The translations under genes and the position numbers were made by a program. A stretch of 64,000 nt of DNA from Actinoplanes sp. TBRC 11911 (GTDB lineage Bacteria > Actinomycetota > Actinomycetes > Mycobacteriales > Micromonosporaceae), in contig NZ_JABBNC010000035.1 in the NCBI RefSeq assembly GCF_012933445.1, positions 1 through 64,000 of the forward strand. Direction: 5' to 3'. Below are positions 10,850-19,142 of this stretch, piece by piece. The notes beneath the pieces are model-generated. The model saw only the letters and a program-made list of their open reading frames with translations, had not been told where the DNA came from and did no database searches. Every line of letters starts with the position of its first letter. Position 1 is the first letter of the stretch.

Positions 10850-10868
10850 TAAGGTATGGCTAACCTAA
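10850..10868 (-). promoter_or_regulatory. iron box (IdeR/DmdR1-type operator)
   Basis: TAAGGTATGGCTAACCTAA matches the actinobacterial iron-box consensus TTAGGTTAGGCTAACCTAA at 16 of 19 positions, with the right half perfect. It sits directly upstream of the siderophore-interacting gene, as expected for an iron-regulated promoter. Confidence 0.8.
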
Positions 10869-11414
10869 CCCCCGATCCCGTACGCCTTCGATCCGCCCCC
10901 AACCGCACGCCGCCCCGCCCCCGGCTGCGCCGCTGCCGCCCGCGACCTTGATCGCGGCGCACGGCCGCGGCGCGCCTCACGCGTTGGTCCGCAGCGGCTT
11001 AGCGGAGTGGGCCGGCGGCCTCAGCGCCCGGACCCGCACCGGACGGCGCGCCCACGGAGCACCCCTGCATCGCGTGGTTGCGGGTGATCGTTCCGGGCGC
11101 GGGCTCATCGCGGTCGGTAACCAGCCGCTGGTGGCTCGGGCCTGGTCGTCGTGGAAACCCCGAGCACCGCGATCACCCCCTCAGCAGGCGGCGTGTCGGT
11201 CGGTCGAGCTGCCGCTGTCGATGTGGCGGGTCCGCGTGTCGCCGGCGCAGCCCGGTCACGTCGGCGCCGGCCGGCACGGATCTGGTTGCCCGGCGCGAAA
11301 CTCGACGCCCGGCTTGGTCGCGTCCATGCCGGCCTGCTGTTCTCGCCATGGGTGGGTCCAGCGTTCGTTTCGTCCGCTTTGATGCCTCTGTTGAGGTGCC
11401 GGCGGCCGGATTTT

Positions 11415-11467
11415 CGAGACCTTGGAGAGTTATGGCTCCTATGTGGGCGTAACTCTCCAAGGTCTCG
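11415..11467 (+). repeat. hairpin repeat A, copy A2
   Basis: Inverted repeat with 18-base arms CGAGACCTTGGAGAGTTA and TAACTCTCCAAGGTCTCG and a 17-base loop related to ATGGCTCGTATGTGGGCG. It lies 102 bases before element E1. The outer arm (GAGA/TCTC) differs from copies A5 and A6 (GTGAA/TTCAC) but still pairs. Confidence 0.85.
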
Positions 11468-11569
11468 CAACAGGGCGGAAAATGGCGCCCACAAAAGCCG
11501 TGAAACGGGTGAAACAGCTGTCCTATTCGGATGATGGTCCACGATGCGGAGATCTCCGTCCGGATAGTG

Positions 11570-11914
11570 GAACTGTTCAGCTGTTTCTCGCGCCGCTCAC
11601 GCTCCGATGAGTTGACCTTGCGCGGCGGACCTGCGCGGACCGTCGCTGTGGGGAGCTGGGACCTTTCGGTCGTGGCGGGTGCCCACACCTGGGTGGGGGT
11701 GGCTGCGGTGTGGGAAACCGCAACTTCCTCGGCGTCGCGACTGCCCACACGGGGGTGGGGGGTGGCTGCGGTGTGGGGAACCGTCACCTCCTCGGCGTCG
11801 CGACTCCCCACACGCGGGGGTGGGGCGGCCACTGTGGGGAGCTGGGACCTGCCCGGGTCTGGCGGCGCCGCCTCGCACGGGGACTCCCGGCCGACGAAAC
11901 CAGCTGAACAGTTA
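11570..11914 (+). mobile_element. non-autonomous inverted-repeat element E1
   Basis: A 345-bp element bounded by GAACTGTTCAGCTG and CAGCTGAACAGTTA and flanked by a 9-bp direct repeat CGGATAGTG (11561-11569 and 11915-11923). Terminal inverted repeats plus a target duplication are the marks of transposition. Inside is a left module ending near 11680 with GTGGGGAGCTGGGAC, about two 62-bp hairpin units (CCCACAC at 11682, 11744, 11807), and a right module repeating GTGGGGAGCTGGGACCTGCC. It has no coding capacity; E2 and E3 have the same architecture. Confidence 0.85.
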
Positions 11915-12127
11915 CGGATAGTGAGACACCTTGGCGCCTGGGGCCAGCCTCGTCTCGGTGCGGGTGGTGCGCGTGGTGCCCGTCCCGCGGGGGCGGCGGC
12001 GGAGCGCCGCGTAGGGGTCGGCGAGCACGTGGTCGAGCTGTGTCCACACGGCTGCTTCACAGTGGACGCAGGTCAAGGCCCGCCCTATACGGATTTGTCG
12101 GACAGCGTGGTCCGTCGAGGGCGGCTG

Positions 12128-12178
12128 AACCTGGCAGCCCGAAGCGAACCTGGCAGCCCGAAGCGAACCTGGCAGCCC
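12128..12178. repeat. 19-bp tandem repeat, 2.7 copies
   Basis: AACCTGGCAGCCCGAAGCG occurs twice in full and once partly without mismatch. It lies upstream of the membrane-protein operon and is probably a slippage product. Confidence 0.8.
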
Positions 12179-12494
12179 TGTCGGGACGGGCTGTCGGTGG
12201 CGGGTCTGGTGTCGCCGCTTTCGTCGGGTGCGGCCCGGGGCGGTAGGGAAGCGGAAGGAAACGTTCGTAGGGTCGCGGGGCGGCGTCGGAAACCGGGTTC
12301 GCTGGGGAGCGAGCGGCGGAGGTCGATGTGAATACACTCGGCCTCCGCCTTTCGGGCGGTGCCGGAAAACGATCATCCGCAATCGATACTCCGGAACGGA
12401 CGCTATCCACGTTGGAACGCTGTGGTTACGCTTCCGGCCAAGGGTGACGATGCTCCATTCTTCGGCTCGTATGATCGACGGGGAAACAGGGAAA

Positions 12495-13988
12495 ATGACT
12501 GAACCCGATCCGGTGAACGGTTTCCAGAAATCGTCTGATCCGCCGCCGTGGATTGTGTCGGAGGCATCGCCGCCGCCGCGCGCTGACACCGCGCCGCCGG
12601 TCCATGGGGGTGGTTGGGACGCGGAACAGCTGAGTGGTTTCCAGAAGTCCTCGGTCACGCCGGCATGGATCACATCGGACGGTCCCTCGCCACGTGCCGA
12701 CACCGGGGCGCCCGGTCACGCGGGCGGTTGGGGCGAGGATCAGCTGCGCGGATTCGAGAAGCCGGGCACTTCGCCGTCGTGGATCACCTCGGAGCCCCGG
12801 CAGCGAGGGGATGCCGAGAATTCTGGACCGGTCGGAGCCGAGATGCCCGGGCAGTCGGGCGGGTTCCCGACGTCGTCGAGTTCTGCGCCGTGGATCACGG
12901 CGGAGGAGCCGCCGGCGGGTGACGTGGCGACGTCGGCTCGTATGGATGGCGAGGCGGCGGAGCCGGTTGGCGGGCCGCGGGTGGGGCGGGTCGGCGGTGA
13001 CGGCGCGGAGCTGGTTGGCGGTGACGGCGCAGGGCCGGTGGGGGGCTTTGCGGCGTCGGGCGGGTCGCCGGCCTGGATCACGTCGGATGGGCCGGCGGTG
13101 GGAGAACCGGAGAGCCCGGGGCGTACTGGTGGTGGGGGTGCGCGGCGGGGCCGGATCCTGCTGGTGGGGCTTGCCACCCTTGCTGTGCTGGCGGCCGGGG
13201 GTGCCGGGGCCGTCGCGTTCGCGGGGCGGAACGATGCGGCATCGGACGCGGGTGGGTCTCCGTCCGGTGTGGACTCGGCGGCCGGGCCGGGATCTCCGGC
13301 CGGTGCTACGCCGCTGCCCGGTGCGCCGCTGTCGGATTCGCAACTCCCGGATGGATCCCTGCCGGATGGATCCCTGCCGGATGGATCCCTGCCGGGTGGG
13401 TCGCTGACCGATGGGCCGCTGCCGGGTGCGGGGCTGCCGGGGGCCGGGCAGCCGAGTGGGACACCGCCGGGTGGAGGGCTGACCGACGGAGGGCTGCCGG
13501 GCGCGGGGCCGACGGACGGGGCGTTGCCGGAGTCGTCGCCGCCGGGCACCGCGGGGCCGGGGGCGCCCGCTACCGCCGAGAAGCAGGCGCTCGCTGAGCT
13601 GGAGCGGATTAGTAAGGTCGACCGCGGGCGGGTGGCTGTCGAGGGGCAGTACGTTGCGCAGCTCGCCTCCAAGAACCCCGGGATCACCGACAAGTATCAG
13701 ACGGCGGCGGACGGGTCGCACACGTTCCGGGCGACCGACATCCTCGCGGAATATCAGGCACTGCGCGCCGGGCCGGGGAACGGTGCGGCGCGGATCGTGC
13801 TGCTGAAGAGCACCGATTACGGGAAGCGGCAGCTTTATCACGGCAAGCCGCTTTACGTCACGTTCGCGGTCGCCGGGTTCCGGGGGACGCAGGACGTGCT
13901 GAATTGGTGCGCACAACGATTTCCCCGGCTCTCCGGCGACGCGCTGACTAATCAGTGTGCCGTTCGCAGGCTACGGCCGGCCAGCTGA
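12495..13988 (+). CDS. single-pass membrane protein with five GF..S..P.WI(T/V)S repeats
   Basis: 497 aa, family not recognised. The cytoplasmic N-terminal part (1-215) carries five copies of a short motif, GFxxSxxxPxWI(T/V)(S/A)(D/E), beginning near residues 9, 48, 86, 123 and 184 and separated by Pro/Gly-rich linkers; the first three are about 38 residues apart. One membrane helix follows (220-244, ILLVGLATLAVLAAGGAGAV). Then comes a Pro/Gly/Ser linker with PDGSL repeats, and a compact C-terminal domain (about 365-497) with two Cys (LNWCAQRFP and TNQCAVRR). The ATG at 12495 is chosen because the repeats begin right after it; the frame is open back to 12228. The next gene begins 25 bases after its stop, so the three genes to 16577 are probably one operon. 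The repeated motif could be a docking peptide, which is inference. Confidence 0.75.
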   Translation: MTEPDPVNGFQKSSDPPPWIVSEASPPPRADTAPPVHGGGWDAEQLSGFQKSSVTPAWITSDGPSPRADTGAPGHAGGWGEDQLRGFEKPGTSPSWITSEPRQRGDAENSGPVGAEMPGQSGGFPTSSSSAPWITAEEPPAGDVATSARMDGEAAEPVGGPRVGRVGGDGAELVGGDGAGPVGGFAASGGSPAWITSDGPAVGEPESPGRTGGGGARRGRILLVGLATLAVLAAGGAGAVAFAGRNDAASDAGGSPSGVDSAAGPGSPAGATPLPGAPLSDSQLPDGSLPDGSLPDGSLPGGSLTDGPLPGAGLPGAGQPSGTPPGGGLTDGGLPGAGPTDGALPESSPPGTAGPGAPATAEKQALAELERISKVDRGRVAVEGQYVAQLASKNPGITDKYQTAADGSHTFRATDILAEYQALRAGPGNGAARIVLLKSTDYGKRQLYHGKPLYVTFAVAGFRGTQDVLNWCAQRFPRLSGDALTNQCAVRRLRPAS

Positions 13989-14013
13989 ACTCGCCACGCA
14001 TTCTGGAGCTGAC

Positions 14014-15705
14014 ATGGTCGCCTCAACGCAAATACCCGCCCCGCGGCGGACATTCGAGAGTCCGAACCCCTATCCGCAGGACCCGACGACCGCGACCCGC
14101 CATTTGTGCGCCGCGGCGTACATGGACGATGATTTTCGCCAGGCCAGTCTGCGCAAGGTGTACTACCAGCCGAAGCGGCTGGTGGCGCCCTCGTTCGGGT
14201 TCGATCTCGTGCCGGTGCTCTCGCACTCACTACGGGCCCGCAACGGTGCGCTGCTCCGCGACGGTGCGGTGCTGCTGACGCTGCTCGTGGCCGTCATCGT
14301 CTCGGCGGCGACCGTGGTGGTCGCGCTCGCCATCGTGGTCGGCGTGCAGCTGGCGAAGTCCACGTACCGGCTGGCCCGCGACATCGTCCGGGATCTGCGC
14401 AACGGGACCCGGGTGCACACCGCGACGCTGCTGCCGCGTGCGATCCTGCTGGCGATCGGCTGGTCCGTCTCGTGGTTCGTGTTCGGGGCGGGGCTCGCCT
14501 TCGCGATGGGCGACGGCGACGACCTCGACTCGCTGTCCACCGGATCGCTGAACAGTGCGCTCGGGCTGGCCTTCCTGGTGTTCCTGGTCCCGGTGGCGCA
14601 CGCGCTGTGGACACAGAGCCAGCTCAGCCGGCTCACCCCGGGCTCGACGGTGACCATGCCGCACCGCAACGAGCGCCTGGACGAGATCGGGCGGCAGCAG
14701 CGCGGGAACACCGCCGTCTACAGTGGGTTCCGTCCGTTCGTCGGGTCCGGGCCGGTGGTCGAGACCGATGGCTTCGCGTTGCGCCTGGTCCGCCCGGAGC
14801 GCTCCTTCACCGAAGCGCTCACCCGGCACGCGGCGGCCCCCACCGAACAGCAGCGTGAGTTTGCCGAGCCGCCCTTCCAGGCGTACGAGATAATCGGGTA
14901 TTTGCGCGGTCATCTGGCGGGACTGGTGCCGGAACGCCGGGCCGAGGAGCAGATCAGCGGGTTCAGCGTGGAGGACCGGATCTGCCTGGCGGGCACCGAG
15001 GTCAGCCAGCTCAGCCCGGAGACACCGCCGGAGGTGATGGCGGCGGTGGTGCAGCACCCGACGACGCCGGCCCGGCACTACCTCACCTGCCAGGTGTTCG
15101 GCTGGGGCGGGCAGCTCGTCACCACCGTGTATGTGCACATCGCGGTGCAGGGGCGCTCGCTCTACCTCGAGATGACGACCACCGCCCTGCCGCCGTGCGC
15201 CGAGCGCTATCGGATCGTCGACACGGCCGAGGGCACCGAGGGGATGGCGTGGCTGCGGGCCGTGAAGCGGGGGCTGCTCGACACCCCGCGGATCATCGGA
15301 CGGGCACCCGCGAACCTGGTCGGCGCGCTGATCAACATCGTGGCGGGGTCCGGCAACGTGGTGGGCTCCCGGATGCTGGCGCGCGGATTCGACTACGGCG
15401 CGCAGCTGTCGGTGCGCGAGCTCGGCAGCGAGCTGGTGTTCCGCAACGGGACCGAGCTGGCCGACGGGGTTCGCAACCTGGTGCAGGTGCAGGACGTTGC
15501 CCGGTATCAGCGGCTGATCGAACGGCGGGTGTTCGCCGCGGTGCTGGACTTCCTCGACGACCGGGACATCGACACCACCGAGTACCGGGCGCGGGCTGCG
15601 TCGATCCTCAACATCAGCGGCGGCGTGAACAACCTCGCCGGTACCAGCACGTTCACCGGGCCGGTGGCGGGCAACGACGTGAACATCCAGGGAGCCCAGC
15701 CGTGA
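14014..15705 (+). CDS. multi-pass membrane protein ending in a Gly/Asn-rich signalling-type motif
   Basis: 563 aa, family not recognised. The N-terminal 80 residues are soluble. Hydrophobic segments lie at about 85-113 (long enough for one helix or a hairpin), 142-165 and 181-199; a large soluble region of about 360 residues follows. The last 31 residues contain GGVNNLAGTSTFTGPVAGND followed by VNIQGAQP. Nearly the same motif opens the next protein. The ATG at 14014 follows CTGGAGCTGAC; the gene's TGA overlaps the GTG of the nucleosidase gene (GTGA). The architecture suggests a membrane-bound sensor or anchor that meets the nucleosidase through the shared motif. That role is inference; the motif itself is plain in the sequence. 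Confidence 0.8.
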   Translation: MVASTQIPAPRRTFESPNPYPQDPTTATRHLCAAAYMDDDFRQASLRKVYYQPKRLVAPSFGFDLVPVLSHSLRARNGALLRDGAVLLTLLVAVIVSAATVVVALAIVVGVQLAKSTYRLARDIVRDLRNGTRVHTATLLPRAILLAIGWSVSWFVFGAGLAFAMGDGDDLDSLSTGSLNSALGLAFLVFLVPVAHALWTQSQLSRLTPGSTVTMPHRNERLDEIGRQQRGNTAVYSGFRPFVGSGPVVETDGFALRLVRPERSFTEALTRHAAAPTEQQREFAEPPFQAYEIIGYLRGHLAGLVPERRAEEQISGFSVEDRICLAGTEVSQLSPETPPEVMAAVVQHPTTPARHYLTCQVFGWGGQLVTTVYVHIAVQGRSLYLEMTTTALPPCAERYRIVDTAEGTEGMAWLRAVKRGLLDTPRIIGRAPANLVGALINIVAGSGNVVGSRMLARGFDYGAQLSVRELGSELVFRNGTELADGVRNLVQVQDVARYQRLIERRVFAAVLDFLDDRDIDTTEYRARAASILNISGGVNNLAGTSTFTGPVAGNDVNIQGAQP

Positions 15706-16577
15706 CCACGATCAACGGTGGTTTCAACAACTTCGGTGGGTCGAACAACTTCTACGGGCCGGTCGCGGGCAACGACGTCACGATCACGGCGGCGCCTTCC
15801 CGAGCGGATAAGTCGGATAAATCGGATGCTGAGATCGGCGTGCTGACCGTCATCGACGAGGAGATGCGCGCGGTGACGGGCGTGCTCGCCGGAATGGACG
15901 GCTACCGCACGCGGCGGCTCGCGGACGGGCCCCTCGCGCACGAGGCCCGTCTGACCGGCGTCGACGGCCGGCCGTTGCGGATCGCGGCGGTGCAGACGCT
16001 GACCCGCGGCACCGAATCGGCCGCCTTGGCTTGTCGTGCGCTCGTCGAGGCGTACGGGCCAAGCACGGTTTTGCTTGTCGGCATCGCGGGTGGGGTGGCG
16101 CCGGGCGTGCGGATCGGTGACGTCGTGATCGCCGACAACATTATTTCGTACGACGCGCGCAAAGTGACGCCGCAGGGCACCCAGCACCGCGGCCAGTCCC
16201 AGGTCGTGCCGGCGCCGATCGGGCACCGGCTCAACGAGTTCTTCCAGCTGGAGCCGCGCGTCGGCTACCGGGTGCATCGCGGGCCGATCGGTTCCGGCAA
16301 CGCCGTGGTGGCCGACCCCGAGGCGGAGATCCGGCATTGGCTGCACCACGTCAACGACAAGGTGCTGGCCGTCGAGACCGAAGCGGCCGGGGTGGCGCAG
16401 TCCTTCCACGAGACGGCGCGCCTGCCCGGCTGGCTGACGATTCGCGGCATCTCGGACACCGCCGACCAGAGCAAGAACGACGACGACCACGCGATCGCGG
16501 CCCGGCACGCGGCCGAGGTCATGGCGATGCTGGTGCCGTTCCTCGACTTCCGGACGCCCTCGACGAGTAAGTCCTAA
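15702..16577 (+). CDS. nucleosidase-fold (PNP/UDP phosphorylase superfamily) protein with N-terminal partner motif
   Basis: 291 aa. Residues 1-33 carry GGFNNFGGSNNFYGPVAGND then VTI, nearly the same as the C-terminus of the preceding protein. Residues 43-280 form a PNP/MTA-SAH nucleosidase-type domain: EIGVLTVIDEEMRAV at its start, LLVGIAGGVAPGVRIGDVVI (124-143), substrate-Glu motif VETEAAG (224-230), and RGISDTAD (248-255) with the expected catalytic Asp. This domain cleaves purine nucleosides, and related domains serve as effectors in bacterial and fungal immunity (e.g. Detocs and NLR proteins). It starts with GTG at 15702, GGGAG upstream, overlapping the previous stop. It could be an effector released or clustered by motif-templated assembly; a housekeeping nucleosidase is less likely given the fused motif. 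Confidence 0.85.
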   Translation: MTTINGGFNNFGGSNNFYGPVAGNDVTITAAPSRADKSDKSDAEIGVLTVIDEEMRAVTGVLAGMDGYRTRRLADGPLAHEARLTGVDGRPLRIAAVQTLTRGTESAALACRALVEAYGPSTVLLVGIAGGVAPGVRIGDVVIADNIISYDARKVTPQGTQHRGQSQVVPAPIGHRLNEFFQLEPRVGYRVHRGPIGSGNAVVADPEAEIRHWLHHVNDKVLAVETEAAGVAQSFHETARLPGWLTIRGISDTADQSKNDDDHAIAARHAAEVMAMLVPFLDFRTPSTSKS

Positions 16578-16977
16578 CCGCGGTTGGTGGTCGGGTCGGA
16601 CGTGGCGGGGGAGGTACGGTGCGGATCGTGGCCGCGGCTGCCGCCGTGGGCGATCGGTGACTTGGTTACTGGTTGTCGCCGCCGCTGGCCGGACACCGTG
16701 GGGAAAGCCTCCACCTTTCCGGCCTCCTTTTGCCGGCCCTGCCCGGTGCGGCGGGGCCGGCGCGGCCGTTCCGCGAACGAGCGTTCGTTTTACCGGCGAG
16801 CCGACACTCCGGTACGCGCCATCTCATCCGCGCCCGGTATCCCGCGCCATCCCACCCACGCCGCATCCCCGTCGCCGAGCGCCGCTACTCATTCACCGGC
16901 GACACCATATACACGACTTTGCCCCGCTTCGGCCGCTGTCATGTTCACACCGGCCGGGTGTCCGGGAGCGGATTTTG

Positions 16978-17028
16978 GAGACCTTGGAGAGTTAGGGCTC
17001 GTATGTGGGCGTAACTCTCCAAGGTCTC
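16978..17028 (+). repeat. hairpin repeat A, copy A3
   Basis: Arms GAGACCTTGGAGAGTTA and TAACTCTCCAAGGTCTC with a 17-base loop GGGCTCGTATGTGGGCG. Same orientation as A2, and 84 bases before E2. Confidence 0.85.
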
Positions 17029-17112
17029 GAAATTACCCGACCTGCGGCCCGCCTAAAGGCCACTAATCTGGATAAAATATGTGTCCTATTTGGACAAACG
17101 TCCCGGCATGTG

Positions 17113-17512
17113 GAACTGTTCAGCTGGTTCTCGCGCCGCTCACCCTCCGATGCGTTGGCCTTGCGTGGCGGACCTGAGGGCCGTGGCTGTGGGGAGCTGG
17201 GACGTTTCGGCCGTGGCGGGTGCCCACACCTGCGGTGGGTCGCCACGTGTGGGGAGCCGCGGCCTTCCCGCCGTCGCGACTCCCCACACGTGGGTGGGGG
17301 TGGCCGCGGTGTGTGGAGCCACAGCCTTCCCGCCGTCGCTACTGCCCACACCCGGGTGGGGGTGGCCGCGGTGTGGGGAGCCACAGCGTCCCCGGCGTCG
17401 CTACTGCCCACACCCGGGTGGGGCGCCGATTGTGGGGAGCTGGGACCTGCCCGGGCCGGGCGGCGTCGCCTCGCACGGGGATTCCCGGCCGACGGAACCA
17501 GCTGAACAGTTA
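17113..17512 (+). mobile_element. non-autonomous inverted-repeat element E2
   Basis: A 400-bp element with termini GAACTGTTCAGCTGGTT and AACCAGCTGAACAGTTA, flanked by a perfect 9-bp direct repeat CGGCATGTG (17104-17112 and 17513-17521). The core has three hairpin units at 60-62 bp spacing (CCCACAC at 17223, 17283, 17345, 17407), one more than E1. The left and right modules match E1 closely. No coding capacity. Confidence 0.88.
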
Positions 17513-17732
17513 CGGCATGTGGGCGTCCGTGACCGCATGGTGAGAGCCCGGCCAGATGCGGGCGCCATTCGACAACGCACCCGCGCGACTTCCGAGAGCA
17601 CGGCATGTCTTATCCGCATTTATCGGATATCGGGCGCCACTGCTGTCGTGCGTCCGGCACTGCTGTCGGGGCCTCCGGCAACCACGTGAACGCCTGGCCT
17701 GGGTCGTGATCATGATGCGGGCCGCTTACGCC

Positions 17733-17826
17733 TGAAGGTGCACGACCCCGGCGGTGTCGCGGGCGTGAACATCGACCTGTGAAGGTGCACGACCCCAGCG
17801 GGGCCGCGGGTGTCAACATCGACCTG
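17733..17826. repeat. 47-bp direct repeat, two copies
   Basis: Two adjacent copies starting TGAAGGTGCACGACCCC and ending ATCGACCTG, with a few substitutions between them. They lie about 120 bases upstream of the SnoaL-like gene; whether they are regulatory is unknown. Confidence 0.8.
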
Positions 17827-17946
17827 ATCCGGATGGCGGCGGTCGCGTTGCGCGCGGGGCGCGGCGGGTACCTCTCGGAGGCGGCTTCCTTGTTGAAATC
17901 GCCGCCGGGGACCGCTGTCTGACGCTCGCGGAGGCAGAATGGGCTT

Positions 17947-18408
17947 GTGTCGGCGGAGGAGAACAAGAAGGTCGTCGCGAGTTTCGTCGAGGTGTGCCAG
18001 AACCGGCACGATCTCTCCTACGCCGACGAAATCTTCCACCCGGATTTCGTGAATCACTACAAGCCCGCCGGGCGCGCGATCCCGGAGACCTCGGGTCGTC
18101 CGGCGGCCGGTTTCCAGCGGTTCTACGGGATGCTGCTGCGCGGGTTCCCGGACGCGACGATGCAGGTCGACGAGCAGCTCGCGGAGCGGGACATGGTCGC
18201 GACGCGCAAGACGTTCCGGGGCACGCACACCGGGGAGCTGTGGGGGCTCGCGCCGTCCGGGAATCGGGTCGAGTGGGAGTTCATCGACATCATGCGCGTC
18301 CGCGACGGAAAGATCATCGAGCACTGGACCAGCATGGACATGGAGGATCTGCGGGCCCAGATGAGCGCTGGCAGTGCGCCGGTTCAGCGTCCACACTGGA
18401 GGACGTGA
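17947..18408 (+). CDS. SnoaL-like ester cyclase-family protein
   Basis: 153 aa, one SnoaL/NTF2-like cone-barrel domain. Recognisable elements are an N-terminal helix ENKKVVASFVEVCQNRHD, FHPDFVNHYKP, GFQRFYGMLLRGFPDATMQVDEQLAE, and the terminal strands VEWEFIDIMRVRDGKIIEHWTSMD. This family covers polyketide cyclases, dehydratases and many proteins of unknown substrate, so no reaction can be assigned. The GTG start at 17947 has GGAGG about 13 bases upstream. Its TGA overlaps the GTG of the next, frameshifted gene. Confidence 0.85.
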   Translation: MSAEENKKVVASFVEVCQNRHDLSYADEIFHPDFVNHYKPAGRAIPETSGRPAAGFQRFYGMLLRGFPDATMQVDEQLAERDMVATRKTFRGTHTGELWGLAPSGNRVEWEFIDIMRVRDGKIIEHWTSMDMEDLRAQMSAGSAPVQRPHWRT

Positions 18409-19036
18409 CGGTCAGCGAGGTATATCTGGAATCGGCCGCGGTGGCGACGACCTTCCTGACGCAGCCGATCGTGGCGGCGCGCTGGGACGCGCCGAGCGCT
18501 CTCGCGAAACTGCGGATCGGTGGCCTCACCGCGCATCTGGTCGGGCAGCTCACCCAGGTGCCGCCCGCGTTGGACGCGCCGGTGGTGGACCGCGCGTCTC
18601 GCTGGCCGAGCATTTCGCGATGTCGACCTGGACGGACGGCGATATCGAGAGCGACGTGAACACGTACATCCGCCGGGCCGCCGAGGAGGAGGCGCGGGCC
18701 GGGGCGGCGGCCCTCAACGCGGCGGCGGTGAGCGCGTTGGCGGAGTTGCGGCGGCGGCTGCCCTTCGAGTCGGCCGATCGGGTGATTCAGTTGCCGTGGG
18801 GGCCGTGGGCGTTGACGCTCGACGACTACCTGACCACCCGGCTGCTCGAGTTGGCTGTGCATTGCGACGATCTGGCGGCCAGTATCGGGGTGGCGGCGCC
18901 GCCGTTGCCGGAGGGGTGCTGGGAGGCGGCGATCGGTGAGCTTTCGCGGATGGCGGCGCGGCGGCACGGTCCTAGCGCGGTGATCCGGGCGCTCAGCCGT
19001 TCGGAGCGGGCGCCTCGGACGATCGCGGCACTCTGA
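18405..19036 (+). pseudogene. maleylpyruvate isomerase-like (MDMPI N-terminal) protein, frameshifted
   Basis: The protein similarity moves between frames. From GTG 18405 one frame gives VTVSEVYLESAAVATTFLTQ through ALDAPVVDRA; near 18597 it must switch to the frame reading VSLAEHFAMSTWTDGDIESD through to ERAPRTIAAL (stop at 19036). A single missing G at CGCGCG|TCTCG would restore one product of about 211 aa with the usual mycothiol-dependent isomerase N-terminal layout (DGDIESDVN.YIRRAAEEEA, then TRLLELAVHCDDLAASI). Without correction translation stops about 85 codons in. It is either a young pseudogene or a sequencing error. It is coupled to the SnoaL-like gene by a GTGA overlap. Confidence 0.7.
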
Positions 19037-19064
19037 TCGGGGACGTCGAAGCCCGACGTGACGA

Positions 19065-19102
19065 CACCCGGCCGGCCCGTGCGGGGCCGGCCGGGTGCCT
19101 TT
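19065..19102. terminator. bidirectional terminator between convergent genes
   Basis: Perfect 14-bp stem CACCCGGCCGGCCC / GGGCCGGCCGGGTG (19065-19078 and 19084-19097), followed by CCTTTC. It lies between the frameshifted gene and the convergent FAD oxidase. Confidence 0.7.
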
Positions 19103-19142
19103 CGTACGTCTCGACGGCTGTTTCGAGGCGTACGGGGGAAGG

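Larger units (their letters stand above)
10869..12494. other. gene-poor repeat island 1
   Basis: No supportable gene. Frames are open on both strands because of GC content, but the proteins are Arg/Pro/Gly-rich, lack domains, and run straight through the repeats. The island holds hairpin A2 (11415), element E1 (11570-11914) and three 19-bp repeats (12128-12178). 10869-11400 shows no structure I can name. The last 150 bases should contain the promoter of the gene at 12495, but I see no clear -35/-10 pair. Confidence 0.6.
16578..17946. other. gene-poor repeat island 2
   Basis: No supportable gene. Contains hairpin A3 (16978), element E2 (17113-17512) and a 47-bp direct repeat (17733-17826). 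16578-16970 and 17525-17730 show no pattern I can name. The final 100 bases should hold the promoter of the SnoaL-like gene. Confidence 0.6.

Noticed and set aside
11912..12703. Minus-strand open frame of 263 codons overlapping the start of the 12495 gene
   Set aside because: Antisense to the repeat-motif protein and to the end of E1; Arg/Pro-rich with no family features.
16584..17066. Possible small gene of 160 codons after the nucleosidase gene
   Set aside because: It runs through hairpin A3, has no ribosome site and no recognisable domain.
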